Of a DNA stretch of 64,000 nucleotides, positions 29,764-39,370 are shown piece after piece; within the stretch, counting starts at the first letter, position 1; every line of letters begins with the position of its first letter. The translations under genes and the position numbers were made by a program. Source of the stretch: Paraburkholderia caffeinitolerans (lineage in GTDB: Bacteria > Pseudomonadota > Gammaproteobacteria > Burkholderiales > Burkholderiaceae); NCBI RefSeq assembly GCF_902859945.1, contig NZ_CADIKL010000007.1, positions 62,001-126,000 of the forward strand. Reading direction: 5' to 3'. The notes beneath the pieces were generated by a model. It did no database searches, had not been told where the DNA came from, and was given only the letters and a program-made list of their open reading frames with translations.

Positions 29764-30759
29764 ATGGACGCATCGACTTCGGCCGCGCATGAGGCTGAGC
29801 CGCTCGTCTGGCTCGACTGTGGAACCGGCGGTGAGCTCACGCGGCTTTCCGAAGCGCGCGTGCCGGTGCTCGACCGTGGCTTCATTTTCGGCGACGGCAT
29901 CTACGAAGTGGTGCCGGCCTATGCGCTCGAAGTCGAGGGCGCCGCGCCCGGCGTGGGCAAGCTGCGCGTGCCGTTTCGCATCGCGCAGCATCTCGCGCGG
30001 CTCGCGCGCTCGCTCGACAAGGTGGGCATCGCGAATCCGTTCGATGAGGCCGGCTGGCGTGCGCTCATCGCGCGCGTGATCGAGGCGAACGAGGCTGAGG
30101 GCGCGCTCGCGCGCGATGCGCATGCGAACGTCTACCTGCAGGTGACGCGCGGCGTGGCGAAGCGCGGCCATGCGTTTCCGGCGGGCGTGACGCCCACCGT
30201 GTTCGTGATGGTCACTCCGCTCGTGCTGCCCGGCGCCGCGCAGCGCGCGAGCGGCGTGGCCTGCGTCACGGCCGAGGATCGCCGCTGGCTCAATTGCGAC
30301 ATCAAGTCGACGTCGCTGCTCGGCAACGTGCTGATGGCGCAGAACGCAGTGGAGCACGGCGTGTTCGAGACGATCCAGTTGCGCGACGGCTGGGTGACCG
30401 AAGCGTCGTCGTCGAACGTGTGGATCGTGAAGGATGGCGCGCTCTACGCGCCGCCGCGCAGCAACAAGATTCTCGAAGGCATCCGCTATGGGCTAGTCGA
30501 GGAACTGGTGCAGGAATGCGGGATTCGCTTCGAGGCGCGCGAGATCGACGAAGCGGCGCTGCGCGCCGCCGACGAACTGCTCGTGACCTCGGCGACCAAG
30601 GAAATCCTGCCGGTGGTCGCGCTCGACGGCAAGGCCGTGGGCAACGGCACGCCGGGCTCGGTCTTTGCGGCGCTTTACGACGGTTATCAGCGTGCGAAAG
30701 CGCGCGAGGCGCGTGCGATTCTCGAGGCGCGCGAAGCGCATGGGGCGGCTCACAAGTAA
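29764..30759 (+). CDS. D-amino acid aminotransferase (class IV PLP enzyme)
   Basis: The 331-residue fold-type IV aminotransferase has the PLP Schiff-base lysine at 181 in NCDIKSTSLL. The family segments LDRGFIFGDGIYEVVPAY near residue 36 and VTEASSSNVWIVKDG are also present. RRWLNCDIKS resembles DAAT more than branched-chain IlvE. It would interconvert D-alanine and D-glutamate, linking to the DD-carboxypeptidase gene with which it shares a TAA-ATG junction with no gap. Branched-chain or aminodeoxychorismate lyase activity cannot be excluded. Confidence 0.88.
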   Translation: MDASTSAAHEAEPLVWLDCGTGGELTRLSEARVPVLDRGFIFGDGIYEVVPAYALEVEGAAPGVGKLRVPFRIAQHLARLARSLDKVGIANPFDEAGWRALIARVIEANEAEGALARDAHANVYLQVTRGVAKRGHAFPAGVTPTVFVMVTPLVLPGAAQRASGVACVTAEDRRWLNCDIKSTSLLGNVLMAQNAVEHGVFETIQLRDGWVTEASSSNVWIVKDGALYAPPRSNKILEGIRYGLVEELVQECGIRFEAREIDEAALRAADELLVTSATKEILPVVALDGKAVGNGTPGSVFAALYDGYQRAKAREARAILEAREAHGAAHK

Positions 30760-30797
30760 GCCAGGGCCGCACTACACGCATTACAGGAAGTGGAAAT

Positions 30798-31097
30798 ATG
30801 ACTGCATCTGAACTGAACGGCGGCGCTCAGGCGCCGGCCAAAGAATCCCTGATCGAATTCCCCTGCAATTTCCCCATCAAGGTGATGGGCAAGACGCATC
30901 CGGAGTTTCAGGACACGATCGTCGCCGTGCTGCGCGAATTCGACGGCAGCTTCGACGTCGCGACCATCGAATCGCGGCCGTCGAGCGGCGGTAACTACAC
31001 GGGCCTTACGGTGACCGTGCACACCACGAGCCAGGCGCATCTCGACGATATTTATCGCGCGCTCACCGGGCATCCGATGGTGAAGATCGTGCTGTAA
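30798..31097 (+). CDS. YbeD/DUF493 family protein
   Basis: The 99-residue protein has the DUF493 core: LIEFPCNFPIKVMGK, followed by ESRPSSGGNYTGLTVTVH and IYRALTGHPMVKIVL. This small ACT-like domain is usually encoded next to lipB, and here lipB follows, though a LysR gene and a DUF2917 gene intervene. The ATG has AGGAAGTGG upstream. A terminator follows the gene. It is often called a lipoate regulatory protein, without experimental proof. Confidence 0.9.
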   Translation: MTASELNGGAQAPAKESLIEFPCNFPIKVMGKTHPEFQDTIVAVLREFDGSFDVATIESRPSSGGNYTGLTVTVHTTSQAHLDDIYRALTGHPMVKIVL

Positions 31098-31133
31098 AAC
31101 CTCGGGGCGTTGCGCTCGCTTGAGGTTGTGTTG

Positions 31134-31167
31134 CAAGGGCTGCTTTCGGGCGGCCCTTGTTGCTTTT
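31134..31167 (+). terminator. Intrinsic terminator after ybeD
   Basis: CAAGGGC and GCCCTTG arms enclose a loop that can pair further (CTGC region), followed by TTGCTTTT. It separates ybeD from the convergent LysR gene. Confidence 0.65.
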
Positions 31168-31199
31168 ATGGGTTCAATGTTCGGATTTAACGCGCGAGT

Positions 31200-32177
31200 T
31201 CAAAGCGCGTCCTCCTCGCGTGCGCGCAGCGCGGCAGCGGCGGCTGTCATGAGCGGGCCCGCCTCGCAGGCGTTCTCATAGAGCCGCCGGAAGCGCGCGA
31301 CTTCGTCGAACACCCAGTCGCGAAACGCCTGCACGCGCTCGGTCTGCATGCGCTGCTGCGTGCAGATGAAGTAGTAGCGCCATGGGCTCGGCCCGTCGAT
31401 GTCCTTGAAGAGCCGCACGAGCCGCCCGCGCGTAATCTCGTGCATCGCGAGCGAGCGCCGCACGAGCGCGATGCCCTGGCCGTCCATGGCGGCTTGCAGC
31501 AGGTTCGACGAATCCTGATAGAGCACACCGCGCTTGGGCTCGGGCATGTCGTGCATGCCGGCGGCGTCGAACCAGGGGCGCCAGAGCTCGTCGTCGGAGC
31601 GCAAGAGGGGCAGCTTCGCCAGTTCGCGCGGATCCTCGGGCAGCTTGCCGCCGTTGAAGCCCGGCGAGCACGCGGGAAAGAAGATCTCGTCGAGCAGGAG
31701 TTCGGCGTGCAGCCCGGGATAGTGGCCGTAGCCGAAACGCACGGCCACGTCGACATCGTCGCGCGCGAAATCGACGAGCGAGTTCGTTGATTGGAGCTCG
31801 ACGTCCCATTGCGGATTGGCCTCGATAAAGCGGCCGATGCGCGGCGTGACCCAGCGCGCGGCGAACGACGAGAGCATCGACACCACGAGGCGCCGGTCGC
31901 GGTCGCCCGATCGGATCTCCTGGGTGGCGAGCACTAGTTGTGTGAGCGCGTCGCGCACCTGGCCCGCGTAGCGGCGGCCCGTGTCGGTGAGGCGTACGCG
32001 CTTGCCGTCGCGGGCGAACAGCGCAATACCGAGCTCGCCTTCGAGCGCGCGAATCTGGTGGCTGACCGCGCCGTGCGTGACGAACAACTCGTCGGCGGCG
32101 CGCGAAAAGCTTTCGTGGCGGGCGGCTGCCTCGAACGCCTTGAGGGCGTTGAGTGCCGGAAGCTGGCGCAGGTCCAT
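31200..32177 (-). CDS. LysR-family transcriptional regulator, GcvA-like
   Basis: The 325-residue regulator has an N-terminal HTH (MDLRQLPALNALKAFEAAARH, then SFSRAADELFVTHGAVSHQI) identical in style to GcvA. A LysR substrate-binding domain (LQSTNSLVDFARDDVDVAVRFG) follows. The C-terminus is an Ala-rich tail. The ATG at 32177 is preferred; a GTG five codons upstream is also in frame. It is divergent from the DUF2917 gene with a 99-bp intergenic space that contains an AT-rich palindrome. GcvA itself controls glycine cleavage, but no gcv gene is near, so the regulated gene is more likely the DUF2917 neighbour. Confidence 0.9.
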   Translation of the reverse strand: MDLRQLPALNALKAFEAAARHESFSRAADELFVTHGAVSHQIRALEGELGIALFARDGKRVRLTDTGRRYAGQVRDALTQLVLATQEIRSGDRDRRLVVSMLSSFAARWVTPRIGRFIEANPQWDVELQSTNSLVDFARDDVDVAVRFGYGHYPGLHAELLLDEIFFPACSPGFNGGKLPEDPRELAKLPLLRSDDELWRPWFDAAGMHDMPEPKRGVLYQDSSNLLQAAMDGQGIALVRRSLAMHEITRGRLVRLFKDIDGPSPWRYYFICTQQRMQTERVQAFRDWVFDEVARFRRLYENACEAGPLMTAAAAALRAREEDAL

Positions 32178-32180
32178 CGC

Positions 32181-32207
32181 AATTTTTCTCACATAGCCGT
32201 GAAAATT
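32181..32207. promoter_or_regulatory. AT-rich imperfect palindrome between LysR and DUF2917 genes
   Basis: AATTTT and CAC on the left face GTG and AAAATT on the right, separated by about six bases. Its place between the divergent pair suggests a LysR operator. Confidence 0.35.
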
Positions 32208-32276
32208 GATCGTTTTGCCCGATCCCTTGCTGCGCCTACGATTGTAGCCATGGATGCGGCACCTTCGGAGGCAAAA

Positions 32277-32603
32277 ATGAGAGAAATTTCTTCAGATATC
32301 ACGTTTGAAGTGTCGGCGGATCAAGTGGCTTCGGTGCGGGTGGCGCGCAGCACGCGACTGACCGTGCACTGCGGCGCGGTATGGGTCACGCGCAGCGACG
32401 ATGTCGCCGACTACTGGCTCGAACCCGGCCACACGCTGCGGCTGCGGCGCGGCGAGCGGCTGTGGATCGGCGCGGAGCAGGGCCGGGCGGCCTGGGTCGC
32501 GTTCGCGACGCCGGCGCGCGTAAGCGAGCGCGTGGCCGACTGGGCCACGCGTCTCGCGGCACGCTGGGGCATCCACGCCCGCGACGGATGGCGCACGGTT
32601 TGA
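32277..32603 (+). CDS. DUF2917 domain-containing protein
   Basis: This 108-residue protein has a cupin-like N-terminal segment (DITFEVSADQVASVRVARST, then CGAVWVTRSDDVADYWLEPG) characteristic of DUF2917, a beta-proteobacterial family without known function. Its C-terminal part is Arg/Trp-rich. The ATG at 32277 has the excellent site TTCGGAGG; an ATG 27 bp upstream does not. It is transcribed away from the LysR gene, a frequent arrangement for regulator and target. No signal peptide is present. Confidence 0.85.
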   Translation: MREISSDITFEVSADQVASVRVARSTRLTVHCGAVWVTRSDDVADYWLEPGHTLRLRRGERLWIGAEQGRAAWVAFATPARVSERVADWATRLAARWGIHARDGWRTV

Positions 32604-32689
32604 GGCGGCCGGCCAGGTACGCCCGGTCAGGGGCGCCTGGTTGAGGGGGCTCGGCGCGCTTGTCCCGAATTAGGTAAACTCCGAGGATC

Positions 32690-33559
32690 ATGTGCGCCAC
32701 CCCGGTTTCAGTACCCCCGATTTCCCCTTCGTCCGACCCCGTCTTGACGGGCGAGCGCTTCGCGCCGCCCATCTTGCGCTGGCGCGGCAACGAGGCCTAC
32801 CAGGCAAGCTTCGACGCCATGCGCGAATTCACCGCGCATCGCGACGCCCAAACGCCCGATGAAATCTGGCTCGTCGAACATCCCCCCGTCTTCACGCTCG
32901 GCCAGGCCGGCAAGCCCGAGCACCTGCTGATTGCCAACAGCGGCATTCCGCTCGTGCAGATCGACCGCGGCGGCCAGATCACGTATCACGGGCCGGGCCA
33001 GGTCGTCGCGTATCTGCTGCTCGACCTGCGGCGACGCAAGCTGATGGTGCGCGAGCTCGTCACGCTCATCGAGGAGGCCGTGATCGAAACATTGGCGGCG
33101 TATAATCTCGCGGGCGAACGCAAGGCCGGCGCGCCCGGGATTTATGTGCCAGAAGGCGCAACCGGACCCAGCGCGGCCCATGTGGGCGCCAAGGTCGGAG
33201 CACTCGGCCTGAAGATTAGCCACGGCTGCAGCTACCACGGCGTGAGCCTGAACGTCTCAATGGACTTGAGCCCGTTCCTCGCGATCAACCCGTGCGGGTA
33301 TGCAGGCCTCGAAACCGTCGACATGGCCACGCTGGGCGCGCAAGCGTCCTGGCAAGACGTGGCCGCCACACTGGCGGCCCGGCTCGAGGCGAATCTCCAC
33401 GCACACTGGGATTCGACCCTTTCAGCAGCGCTTTCGGTGGCCGAAGCTGCTGCCTCAGACCCTTCCGCCGCACCTGCGGCCGGGGTGAACCCGGCCACAT
33501 CGGCCACCATGGGCGGACAACCGCCTCAACCGCGGGCCGGCGTTGCACCGGCGGCCTGA
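32690..33559 (+). CDS. lipB: Octanoyltransferase LipB
   Basis: The 289-residue enzyme transfers the octanoyl group from acyl-carrier protein to lipoyl domains. Conserved parts are [16 protein letters not shown] near residue 89, the catalytic Lys175 in [15 protein letters not shown] and the acyl-thioester Cys202 in AINPCGYAG. About 70 residues past this core form an Ala/Pro-rich C-terminal tail ([19 protein letters not shown]) that usual LipB lacks. It lies 14 bp upstream of lipA and is probably co-transcribed with it. Confidence 0.95.
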   Translation: MCATPVSVPPISPSSDPVLTGERFAPPILRWRGNEAYQASFDAMREFTAHRDAQTPDEIWLVEHPPVFTLGQAGKPEHLLIANSGIPLVQIDRGGQITYHGPGQVVAYLLLDLRRRKLMVRELVTLIEEAVIETLAAYNLAGERKAGAPGIYVPEGATGPSAAHVGAKVGALGLKISHGCSYHGVSLNVSMDLSPFLAINPCGYAGLETVDMATLGAQASWQDVAATLAARLEANLHAHWDSTLSAALSVAEAAASDPSAAPAAGVNPATSATMGGQPPQPRAGVAPAA

Positions 33560-33573
33560 CTGGATCGAAACGA

Positions 33574-34575
33574 ATGACTGACGTAACCGCGAATTCTGCT
33601 GAAAACCCCGCAGCAACTCCCGCCGACGCCGTGCCCTACGACGCCACCGCGAAACAGAAGGCGCAAGCCAAGACCTCGCGCATTCCGATCAAGGTGATCC
33701 CGATCGAGAAGCTCAAGAAGCCCGACTGGATCCGCGTGAAGGCGGCCACCGGCAACTCGCGCTTCTACGAGATCAAGAACATCCTGCGCGAGCACAACCT
33801 GCACACGGTGTGCGAGGAAGCAAGCTGCCCGAACATCGGCGAATGCTTCGGCAAGGGCACTGCCACGTTCATGATCATGGGCGACAAGTGCACGCGCCGC
33901 TGCCCGTTCTGCGACGTCGGCCACGGCCGTCCCGACCCGCTCGATCCGGACGAGCCGGCCAACCTCGCGCGCACCATCGGCGCGCTCAAGCTCAAGTACG
34001 TCGTGATCACGAGCGTGGACCGCGACGACCTGCGTGACGGCGGCGCCGGCCACTTCGTCGAATGCATCCGCCAGGTGCGCGAGCAGTCGCCGCAAACGCG
34101 CATCGAGATTCTCACGCCCGATTTCCGGGGCCGTCTGGACCGCGCGATCTCGATTCTCAACGCCGCGCCGCCCGACGTCATGAACCACAACCTCGAAACG
34201 GTGCCGCGTCTTTACAAGGAAGCGCGTCCCGGTTCGGACTACGCGCACTCGCTCAAGCTGCTGAAGGACTTCAAGGCGCTGCATCCCGAAGTCGCGACCA
34301 AGTCGGGCCTGATGGTGGGTCTCGGCGAGACGCCGGAAGAGATTCTCCAGGTCATGCGCGACCTGCGCGAGCACGACGTCGACATGCTGACAATCGGCCA
34401 GTATCTCCAGCCGTCCGAGCATCACCTGCCGGTGCGCGAGTACGTGCATCCGGACACCTTCAAGATGTACGAGGAAGAGGCGTACAAGATGGGCTTCACG
34501 CACGCAGCGGTTGGCGCGATGGTGCGTTCGAGCTATCACGCCGATGTGCAGGCGCATGAGGCGGGCGTGGTCTGA
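33574..34575 (+). CDS. lipA: Lipoyl synthase LipA
   Basis: This 333-residue radical-SAM enzyme inserts two sulfurs into octanoyl-lipoyl domains. The auxiliary cluster cysteines are Cys80, Cys85 and Cys91 ([12 protein letters not shown]) and the radical-SAM triplet is Cys106, Cys110 and Cys113 (CTRRCPFC). The C-terminal [10 protein letters not shown] is the conserved serine-bearing segment. The ATG is 14 bp after the lipB stop. A strong intrinsic terminator ends the operon. Confidence 0.96.
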   Translation: MTDVTANSAENPAATPADAVPYDATAKQKAQAKTSRIPIKVIPIEKLKKPDWIRVKAATGNSRFYEIKNILREHNLHTVCEEASCPNIGECFGKGTATFMIMGDKCTRRCPFCDVGHGRPDPLDPDEPANLARTIGALKLKYVVITSVDRDDLRDGGAGHFVECIRQVREQSPQTRIEILTPDFRGRLDRAISILNAAPPDVMNHNLETVPRLYKEARPGSDYAHSLKLLKDFKALHPEVATKSGLMVGLGETPEEILQVMRDLREHDVDMLTIGQYLQPSEHHLPVREYVHPDTFKMYEEEAYKMGFTHAAVGAMVRSSYHADVQAHEAGVV

Positions 34576-34612
34576 TATCACCGCTGTATTGCACGTAAAT
34601 TGCACGTAAAGG

Positions 34613-34638
34613 AGCCCGCTGAAAAGCGGGCTTTTTTT
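34613..34638 (+). terminator. Intrinsic terminator after lipA
   Basis: AGCCCGCT and AGCGGGCT arms with a GAAA tetraloop, followed by a run of T. Confidence 0.92.
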
Positions 34639-34781
34639 CGCCCTTTGCTTCCGCCCCCGCACGAAAAGCAATGCTCCAGCGGCGTCATTAGCTATCGCGG
34701 ATAAATTAGAACCGCGCGCCGCCAGACTCCCTATAGTCGGAACCTTCTTTCACTCGAACGTCGTTCCGCCGGAGTCTCACG

Positions 34782-35879
34782 ATGAGCCATCGCGTCCTTT
34801 CCTCACCGCACCATACGCGCGCGCACGCCCTCGAGCGCGTGAGCGCCGCGCGCCGTTCCCGTGTGCGTCTCGCCGCGCTCGCCGCTGCATCGACCATGCT
34901 GGCCGTCGCGTTCGCCGCGCCGCGCGCGCACGCCGAAACGCGCGAGGTCGTGATCGCGTATCAGGACATGGTGGTGCCGTGGCGCTACGCACAGGCCACC
35001 GGCGCGCTCGAGCAGGCTACCGGCTACAAGATCACCTACCGCAAGCTCGCGAGCGGCGCCGATGTGATCCGCGCGCTTGCCTCGGGCTCGGTGCAGCTCG
35101 GCGAGGCCGGGTCCAGCCCTATCGCGGCGGGCCTTTCGCAGGGCGTGAATCTCTCGCTGTTCTGGATCCTCGACAACATCAACGACGCCGAAGCGCTCGT
35201 CGCGCGCGACGGCTCGGGCGTGACGAGCATCGCCGGTCTCAAGGGCAAGACCGTGGGCGTGCCGTATGTGTCGACCTCGCACTTTCATACGCTAGTCGCG
35301 CTGCAGAACGCGGGCGTGGACCCCAGCGCGGTGAAGATCATCAACCTGCGCCCGCCCGAAGTCGCGGCGGCGTGGCAGCGCGGCGACATCGACGCGACGT
35401 ATATCTGGGACCCCGTGCTCGCGAAGGTGAAGCAGAACGGCAAGGTGCTGGTCACGTCGGGGCAGGTGGCAAAAGCCACCGGCAAAGCCACTTTCGATGG
35501 CTTCGTGGCCGACCGGCGCTTTGCAAAGGATAACGAAGCATTCGTCACGAAGTTCGTGCAGGTGCTGGCCGCCGCCGATGCCGACTACGGTGCGCACAAG
35601 GCCGCGTGGAATGCCGCGTCGCCGCAGGTGCAAGCCGTGGCGAAGGTGTCCGGCGCGAACGCGCAGGACGTGCCGGCGAGCCTCGCGCTCTACGCCTTCC
35701 CAACGCCCGCCGAGCAGGCCTCGAAGACGTGGCTGGGCGGCGGCGCGCAATCGGGCGCGGCGCAGTCGCTGCTCGCGACCGCGACCTTCCTCAAGGCGCA
35801 AGGCACGATCCAGTCGGTGCTGCCCGACTACTCGGTGGGCGTCGATCCGCAGTTCGTGCAGCGCGCCGCCGCGCACTGA
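34782..35879 (+). CDS. tauA: Taurine ABC transporter, periplasmic binding protein
   Basis: The 365-residue protein has a long N-terminal signal region with a hydrophobic core [17 protein letters not shown] and cleavage after AHA (residue 51). The mature part matches the taurine/aliphatic sulfonate binding family: [21 protein letters not shown], then [22 protein letters not shown] and AYSTSHFH-type PYVSTSHFH. It delivers sulfonate to the TauBC transporter encoded just downstream. The binding-protein gene is first, as in many tau operons; no taurine dioxygenase (tauD) gene is in the window. Confidence 0.88.
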   Translation: MSHRVLSSPHHTRAHALERVSAARRSRVRLAALAAASTMLAVAFAAPRAHAETREVVIAYQDMVVPWRYAQATGALEQATGYKITYRKLASGADVIRALASGSVQLGEAGSSPIAAGLSQGVNLSLFWILDNINDAEALVARDGSGVTSIAGLKGKTVGVPYVSTSHFHTLVALQNAGVDPSAVKIINLRPPEVAAAWQRGDIDATYIWDPVLAKVKQNGKVLVTSGQVAKATGKATFDGFVADRRFAKDNEAFVTKFVQVLAAADADYGAHKAAWNAASPQVQAVAKVSGANAQDVPASLALYAFPTPAEQASKTWLGGGAQSGAAQSLLATATFLKAQGTIQSVLPDYSVGVDPQFVQRAAAH

Positions 35880-35911
35880 GACATCGGTCGGCCAGGCGAA
35901 GGAGGGCACGG

Positions 35912-36721
35912 ATGAGCACGCTGGAGATCCGCAATCTGAGCGTCGTCTATGAGGGCGAGCACCGGGGCGACGCGCCGAATCTGGCGCTCGCGCAAGTCAA
36001 TCTCGACGTGTCGAGCGGCGAGTTCGTGGTCGCGCTCGGCGCTTCGGGCTGCGGCAAGACCACGCTGTTGAACTGCATCGCGGGCTTTGTCGAGCCCGCG
36101 CAGGGCGAGGTGCGCGTGAACGGCGTGCGCGTGACCGGGCCCGGCGGGCCGGGCGCGGAGCGCGGCGTGGTGTTCCAGAAACATGCGTTGCTGCCGTGGC
36201 TAGACGTGCTCGATAACGTCGCGCTTGGCCTGCGCTTCCGGCGCGTGCCGAAGGCCGAACGCGAGCGCATCGCGCGCGAGCAGCTCGCGCTCGTTGGGCT
36301 CGCGGACCACGCGCATTCGCGTGTCTATGCGCTCTCGGGCGGCATGCAGCAGCGCGTAGGCATTGCGCGTGCGCTCGCCAGCGACCCCGAGGTGTTGTTG
36401 ATGGACGAACCGATGGGCGCGCTCGACGCCATGACGCGCGAGTCGGTGCAGACGCTCGTGCTCGACGTCTGGGCGCGCACGCGCAAGACGGTGTTCTTCA
36501 TCACGCATAGCGTGGAGGAGGCGCTTTTCCTGGCGACGCGCGTGGTGGTGATGACGCCGGGGCCGGGCCGCATCGAGCACGAATACGAGCTGCCGTTCGC
36601 GCGGCGCTATCTGCGCACGCGCGATGCGCGCGCGGTGAAGTCGTCGCCGGATTTCATCGAATGGCGCGAGCGGCTCGTGCGCCTGCTGCATGCCGATGCT
36701 GGCGCGCCCGTGTTGCAGTGA
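35912..36721 (+). CDS. tauB: Taurine ABC transporter, ATP-binding protein
   Basis: This 269-residue ATPase has Walker [10 protein letters not shown] (43-51), signature [15 protein letters not shown], Walker [14 protein letters not shown] and the H-loop in [38 protein letters not shown] is typical of the nitrate/sulfonate/taurine subfamily. AAGGAGGG lies eight bases before the ATG. It lies 32 bp after tauA. Confidence 0.92.
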   Translation: MSTLEIRNLSVVYEGEHRGDAPNLALAQVNLDVSSGEFVVALGASGCGKTTLLNCIAGFVEPAQGEVRVNGVRVTGPGGPGAERGVVFQKHALLPWLDVLDNVALGLRFRRVPKAERERIAREQLALVGLADHAHSRVYALSGGMQQRVGIARALASDPEVLLMDEPMGALDAMTRESVQTLVLDVWARTRKTVFFITHSVEEALFLATRVVVMTPGPGRIEHEYELPFARRYLRTRDARAVKSSPDFIEWRERLVRLLHADAGAPVLQ

Positions 36722-36784
36722 GTCGGGCGCCACGTGCGTGGTTGCAATGATGTTGCTGAATGAATCGAGGAAAAGGGTGAAACC

Positions 36785-37705
36785 ATGAGCGTGCCGCAAG
36801 AATCGCTGAAGGATGTCGCGTTGACGGCGTGCGGAACGGAGGCGTGCGACGTCAAGGCGCTCGAGGCCCGAGCCAAGGCTAGAAAGCGCGCGCAAGCCGC
36901 CGCCGCGAGGCGCACGCGCCTGCGCCAGATGCCGGGCGAAGGTCCCACCGCCGCGCTGAGCGTTGCCTCGGTGGCCGCGCTCGCGCTGCTCTGGTGGCTG
37001 GCCACGCACCTGCACTGGCTGCCGCCGCTATTCCTGCCTACGCCCGAGGCGGTCTGGCAGGCTTTCGTCGACGCCTGGCACGGCCGCATCCAGGGTGGCC
37101 TGCCGCTCTCCGAGCACCTGTTCTGGAGCACGCTACGTGTGTTCGGCGCGTTCGCGCTCGCGGCGGTCACGGCGGTTCCCATCGGCATCCTGATGGGCGT
37201 GTCGCGCGTCGCGCGTGGCCTGCTCGATCCGCCGCTGGAGTTCTACCGGCCGCTGCCGCCGCTCGCCTACCTGCCGCTCGTGGTGATCTGGTTCGGCATC
37301 GACGAGACGGCCAAGCTCGTCGTGATCTGGCTCGCTTCGTTCGCGCCCATCGCCATGGCTGCGCGCGCTGGCGCGAAGAGCGCGAGCGTCGAGCAACTGC
37401 GCGCGGCGGCCTCGCTCGGCGGCAGTTTTGCGCAGATCGTGCGTTTCGTGGTGCTACCCGCCGCGCTGCCCGAGATTCTCACTGGCCTGCGCATCGCCAT
37501 CGGCTTTGGCTGGACCACGCTCGTCGCCGCCGAGATGGTGGCGGCCACGGCGGGCCTCGGCCAGATGGTGCTCAACGCGTCGAGCTTTCTGCGCACCGAC
37601 GTCGTCGTGATGGGCATCGTGCTGATCGGCCTGATCGCGTGGGGCTTCGATCTGGGCATGCGCGCGCTCGAGCGTCGCCTCGTGCCGTGGAAGGGGCGCG
37701 GCTGA
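36785..37705 (+). CDS. tauC: Taurine ABC transporter, permease
   Basis: The 306-residue membrane protein has about six helices in the binding-protein-dependent transport fold, with the EAA loop near SVEQLRAAASLGGSFAQIVRFVVLP. A polar N-terminal extension of about 50 residues (Lys/Arg/Ala-rich) precedes the first helix. It completes the tauABC operon (63 bp after tauB). No terminator is obvious before the dctA control region. Confidence 0.9.
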   Translation: MSVPQESLKDVALTACGTEACDVKALEARAKARKRAQAAAARRTRLRQMPGEGPTAALSVASVAALALLWWLATHLHWLPPLFLPTPEAVWQAFVDAWHGRIQGGLPLSEHLFWSTLRVFGAFALAAVTAVPIGILMGVSRVARGLLDPPLEFYRPLPPLAYLPLVVIWFGIDETAKLVVIWLASFAPIAMAARAGAKSASVEQLRAAASLGGSFAQIVRFVVLPAALPEILTGLRIAIGFGWTTLVAAEMVAATAGLGQMVLNASSFLRTDVVVMGIVLIGLIAWGFDLGMRALERRLVPWKGRG

Positions 37706-37799
37706 TCTGCGTGTTACGGCTGCGCGCCTTCGCTCCGAGGCGAGCGGCCAGGGGCGCGCGGCATGCGGTTTTCCCTCCTGTTCCTGCTCCCCCCAGCGT

Positions 37800-37813
37800 T
37801 CCGGAAACCCGGA
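37800..37813. promoter_or_regulatory. Distal DctD-type upstream activator palindrome
   Basis: TCCGG-AAAC-CCGGA, a perfect 5-bp inverted repeat with 4-bp centre. It shares the pattern TCYGG-AAAY-CCRGA with the site at 37831 and is centred about 128 bp upstream of the predicted dctA transcription start. Confidence 0.7.
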
Positions 37814-37830
37814 CGCTGTCCAGTTACATT

Positions 37831-37844
37831 TCTGGAAATCCAGA
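37831..37844. promoter_or_regulatory. Proximal DctD-type upstream activator palindrome
   Basis: TCTGG-AAAT-CCAGA, a perfect inverted repeat matching the distal site. The centres are 31 bp apart (three helical turns), and this one is about 97 bp upstream of the predicted start, as usual for a sigma-54 enhancer. Confidence 0.7.
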
Positions 37845-37908
37845 TTCCTCCTACACTCTGAAGACGGAGAGGCCTTGTCCATCAAGGCTGAAGCCACTCC
37901 GCGTCGCT

Positions 37909-37924
37909 GGCATCAACCTTGCTC
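37909..37924 (+). promoter_or_regulatory. Sigma-54 promoter of dctA
   Basis: TGGCAT-CAACC-TTGCT matches the -24/-12 consensus with the required spacing between GG and GC. Transcription should begin near 37935. The activator gene dctD lies just downstream of dctA-dctB. Confidence 0.8.
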
Positions 37925-38086
37925 TATAGATCGCGCGGCCACCCAGGCCGCGACAAAAAAGACTTCAAGGAGACAGCCGATGTCCGATCCCTACCTCTGG
38001 TTTCGCTGATCCCCGTTTCGACCTGTCGCGGCAAGGCGCTCGTAAAGCGCGCGGCCATCGGCTTAACTCATTTGCAGGATCCAATC

Positions 38087-39370
38087 GTGAAGAAACCTCT
38101 GCACAAAATCCTTTACGTCCAGGTGATCGTGGCGATCGTCATCGGTGTGATTCTCGGCCACTACTGGCCGGCCATCGCCATCGACATGAAGCCGCTCGGC
38201 GACGCCTTCATCAAGCTCATCAAGATGGTGATCGGGCCGATCATCTTCTGTACCGTCGTGACCGGCATCGCCGGCATGGAGGACATGAAGAAGGTGGGCC
38301 GCGTGGGCGGCAAGGCGCTGCTCTACTTCGAGATCGTCTCGACCTTCGCGCTGGTGCTCGGCCTGATCGCCACGCACGTGCTCAAGCCGGGTGCGGGCTT
38401 CAACGTCGACGTCAGTACGCTCGACGCCAAGGCCGTCGCGAGCTTCGCGGAGAAGGCGCATGGCCAGAGCACCGTCGACTTCCTGATGCACATCATTCCG
38501 GACACGATGTTCTCGGCGTTCGCGCAAGGCGAAATCCTGCAGATCCTGCTGATCGCGCTGCTGTTCGGCTCGGTGCTCGCGCATCTGGGCGAGCGCGGCC
38601 GCGTGGTGACCGACTTCATCGAAGGCGTCTCGGGCGTGCTGTTCGGCGTCGTCAAGATCGTCACGAAGCTCGCCCCCATCGGCGCGTTCGGTGCGATGGC
38701 GTTCACCATCGGCAAGTACGGCGTGGGCTCGTTGATCCCGATGCTCAAGCTGGTCGGCACGTTCTATCTCACCTCGGTGGTATTCGTGCTGGTGGTGCTG
38801 GGCACGATCGCTCGCCTGGTGGGCTTCTCGATCATCCGTTTCGTTTCCTATATCAAGGAAGAGCTGCTGATCGTGCTGGGCACGAGCTCGTCGGAGTCGG
38901 CGCTGCCGCAACTGATGGAAAAGCTCGAGCGCCTTGGCTGCTCGCGCTCGGTCGTGGGTCTCGTGGTGCCGACCGGCTATTCGTTCAACCTCGACGGCAC
39001 CAACATCTACATGACGATGGCGGTGCTCTTCATTGCCCAGGCGACCAACACCGATCTCACGTGGACGCAGCAGCTCACGCTGCTCGCGGTGACGATGCTC
39101 ACCTCGAAGGGCGCGAGCGGCGTGACCGGCGCGGGCTTCATCACGCTCGCAGCCACGCTGGCCGTGGTGCCCACCATTCCGCTCTCGGGCATGGTGCTGA
39201 TCCTCGGCATCGACCGCTTCATGAGCGAGTGCCGCGCGCTCACCAACATCGTCGGCAACGGCGTGGCGACGGTCGTGGTTTCGGCATGGGAGAAGGAGCT
39301 CGATCGCAACAAGCTGCGCGCGGCGCTGGCGGGCCAGGCGGAAGACGTCAAGGAGAACGCGGGCGTGTAA
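38087..39370 (+). CDS. dctA: C4-dicarboxylate transporter DctA
   Basis: This 427-residue sodium/proton-dicarboxylate symporter imports succinate, fumarate and malate. The glutamate-transporter-family fold shows [23 protein letters not shown], the serine-rich reentrant loop [15 protein letters not shown], and [26 protein letters not shown] chose the GTG at 38087 (GCAGGATCC upstream), which gives the usual length; the upstream open frame overlaps the promoter. Expression should depend on DctB-DctD and sigma-54. A short GC hairpin without T-run overlaps the stop codon. Confidence 0.95.
   Translation: MKKPLHKILYVQVIVAIVIGVILGHYWPAIAIDMKPLGDAFIKLIKMVIGPIIFCTVVTGIAGMEDMKKVGRVGGKALLYFEIVSTFALVLGLIATHVLKPGAGFNVDVSTLDAKAVASFAEKAHGQSTVDFLMHIIPDTMFSAFAQGEILQILLIALLFGSVLAHLGERGRVVTDFIEGVSGVLFGVVKIVTKLAPIGAFGAMAFTIGKYGVGSLIPMLKLVGTFYLTSVVFVLVVLGTIARLVGFSIIRFVSYIKEELLIVLGTSSSESALPQLMEKLERLGCSRSVVGLVVPTGYSFNLDGTNIYMTMAVLFIAQATNTDLTWTQQLTLLAVTMLTSKGASGVTGAGFITLAATLAVVPTIPLSGMVLILGIDRFMSECRALTNIVGNGVATVVVSAWEKELDRNKLRAALAGQAEDVKENAGV

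Noticed and set aside
37919..38086. In-frame extension upstream of the dctA GTG
   Set aside because: It overlaps the sigma-54 promoter and start region and lacks DctA-like sequence.
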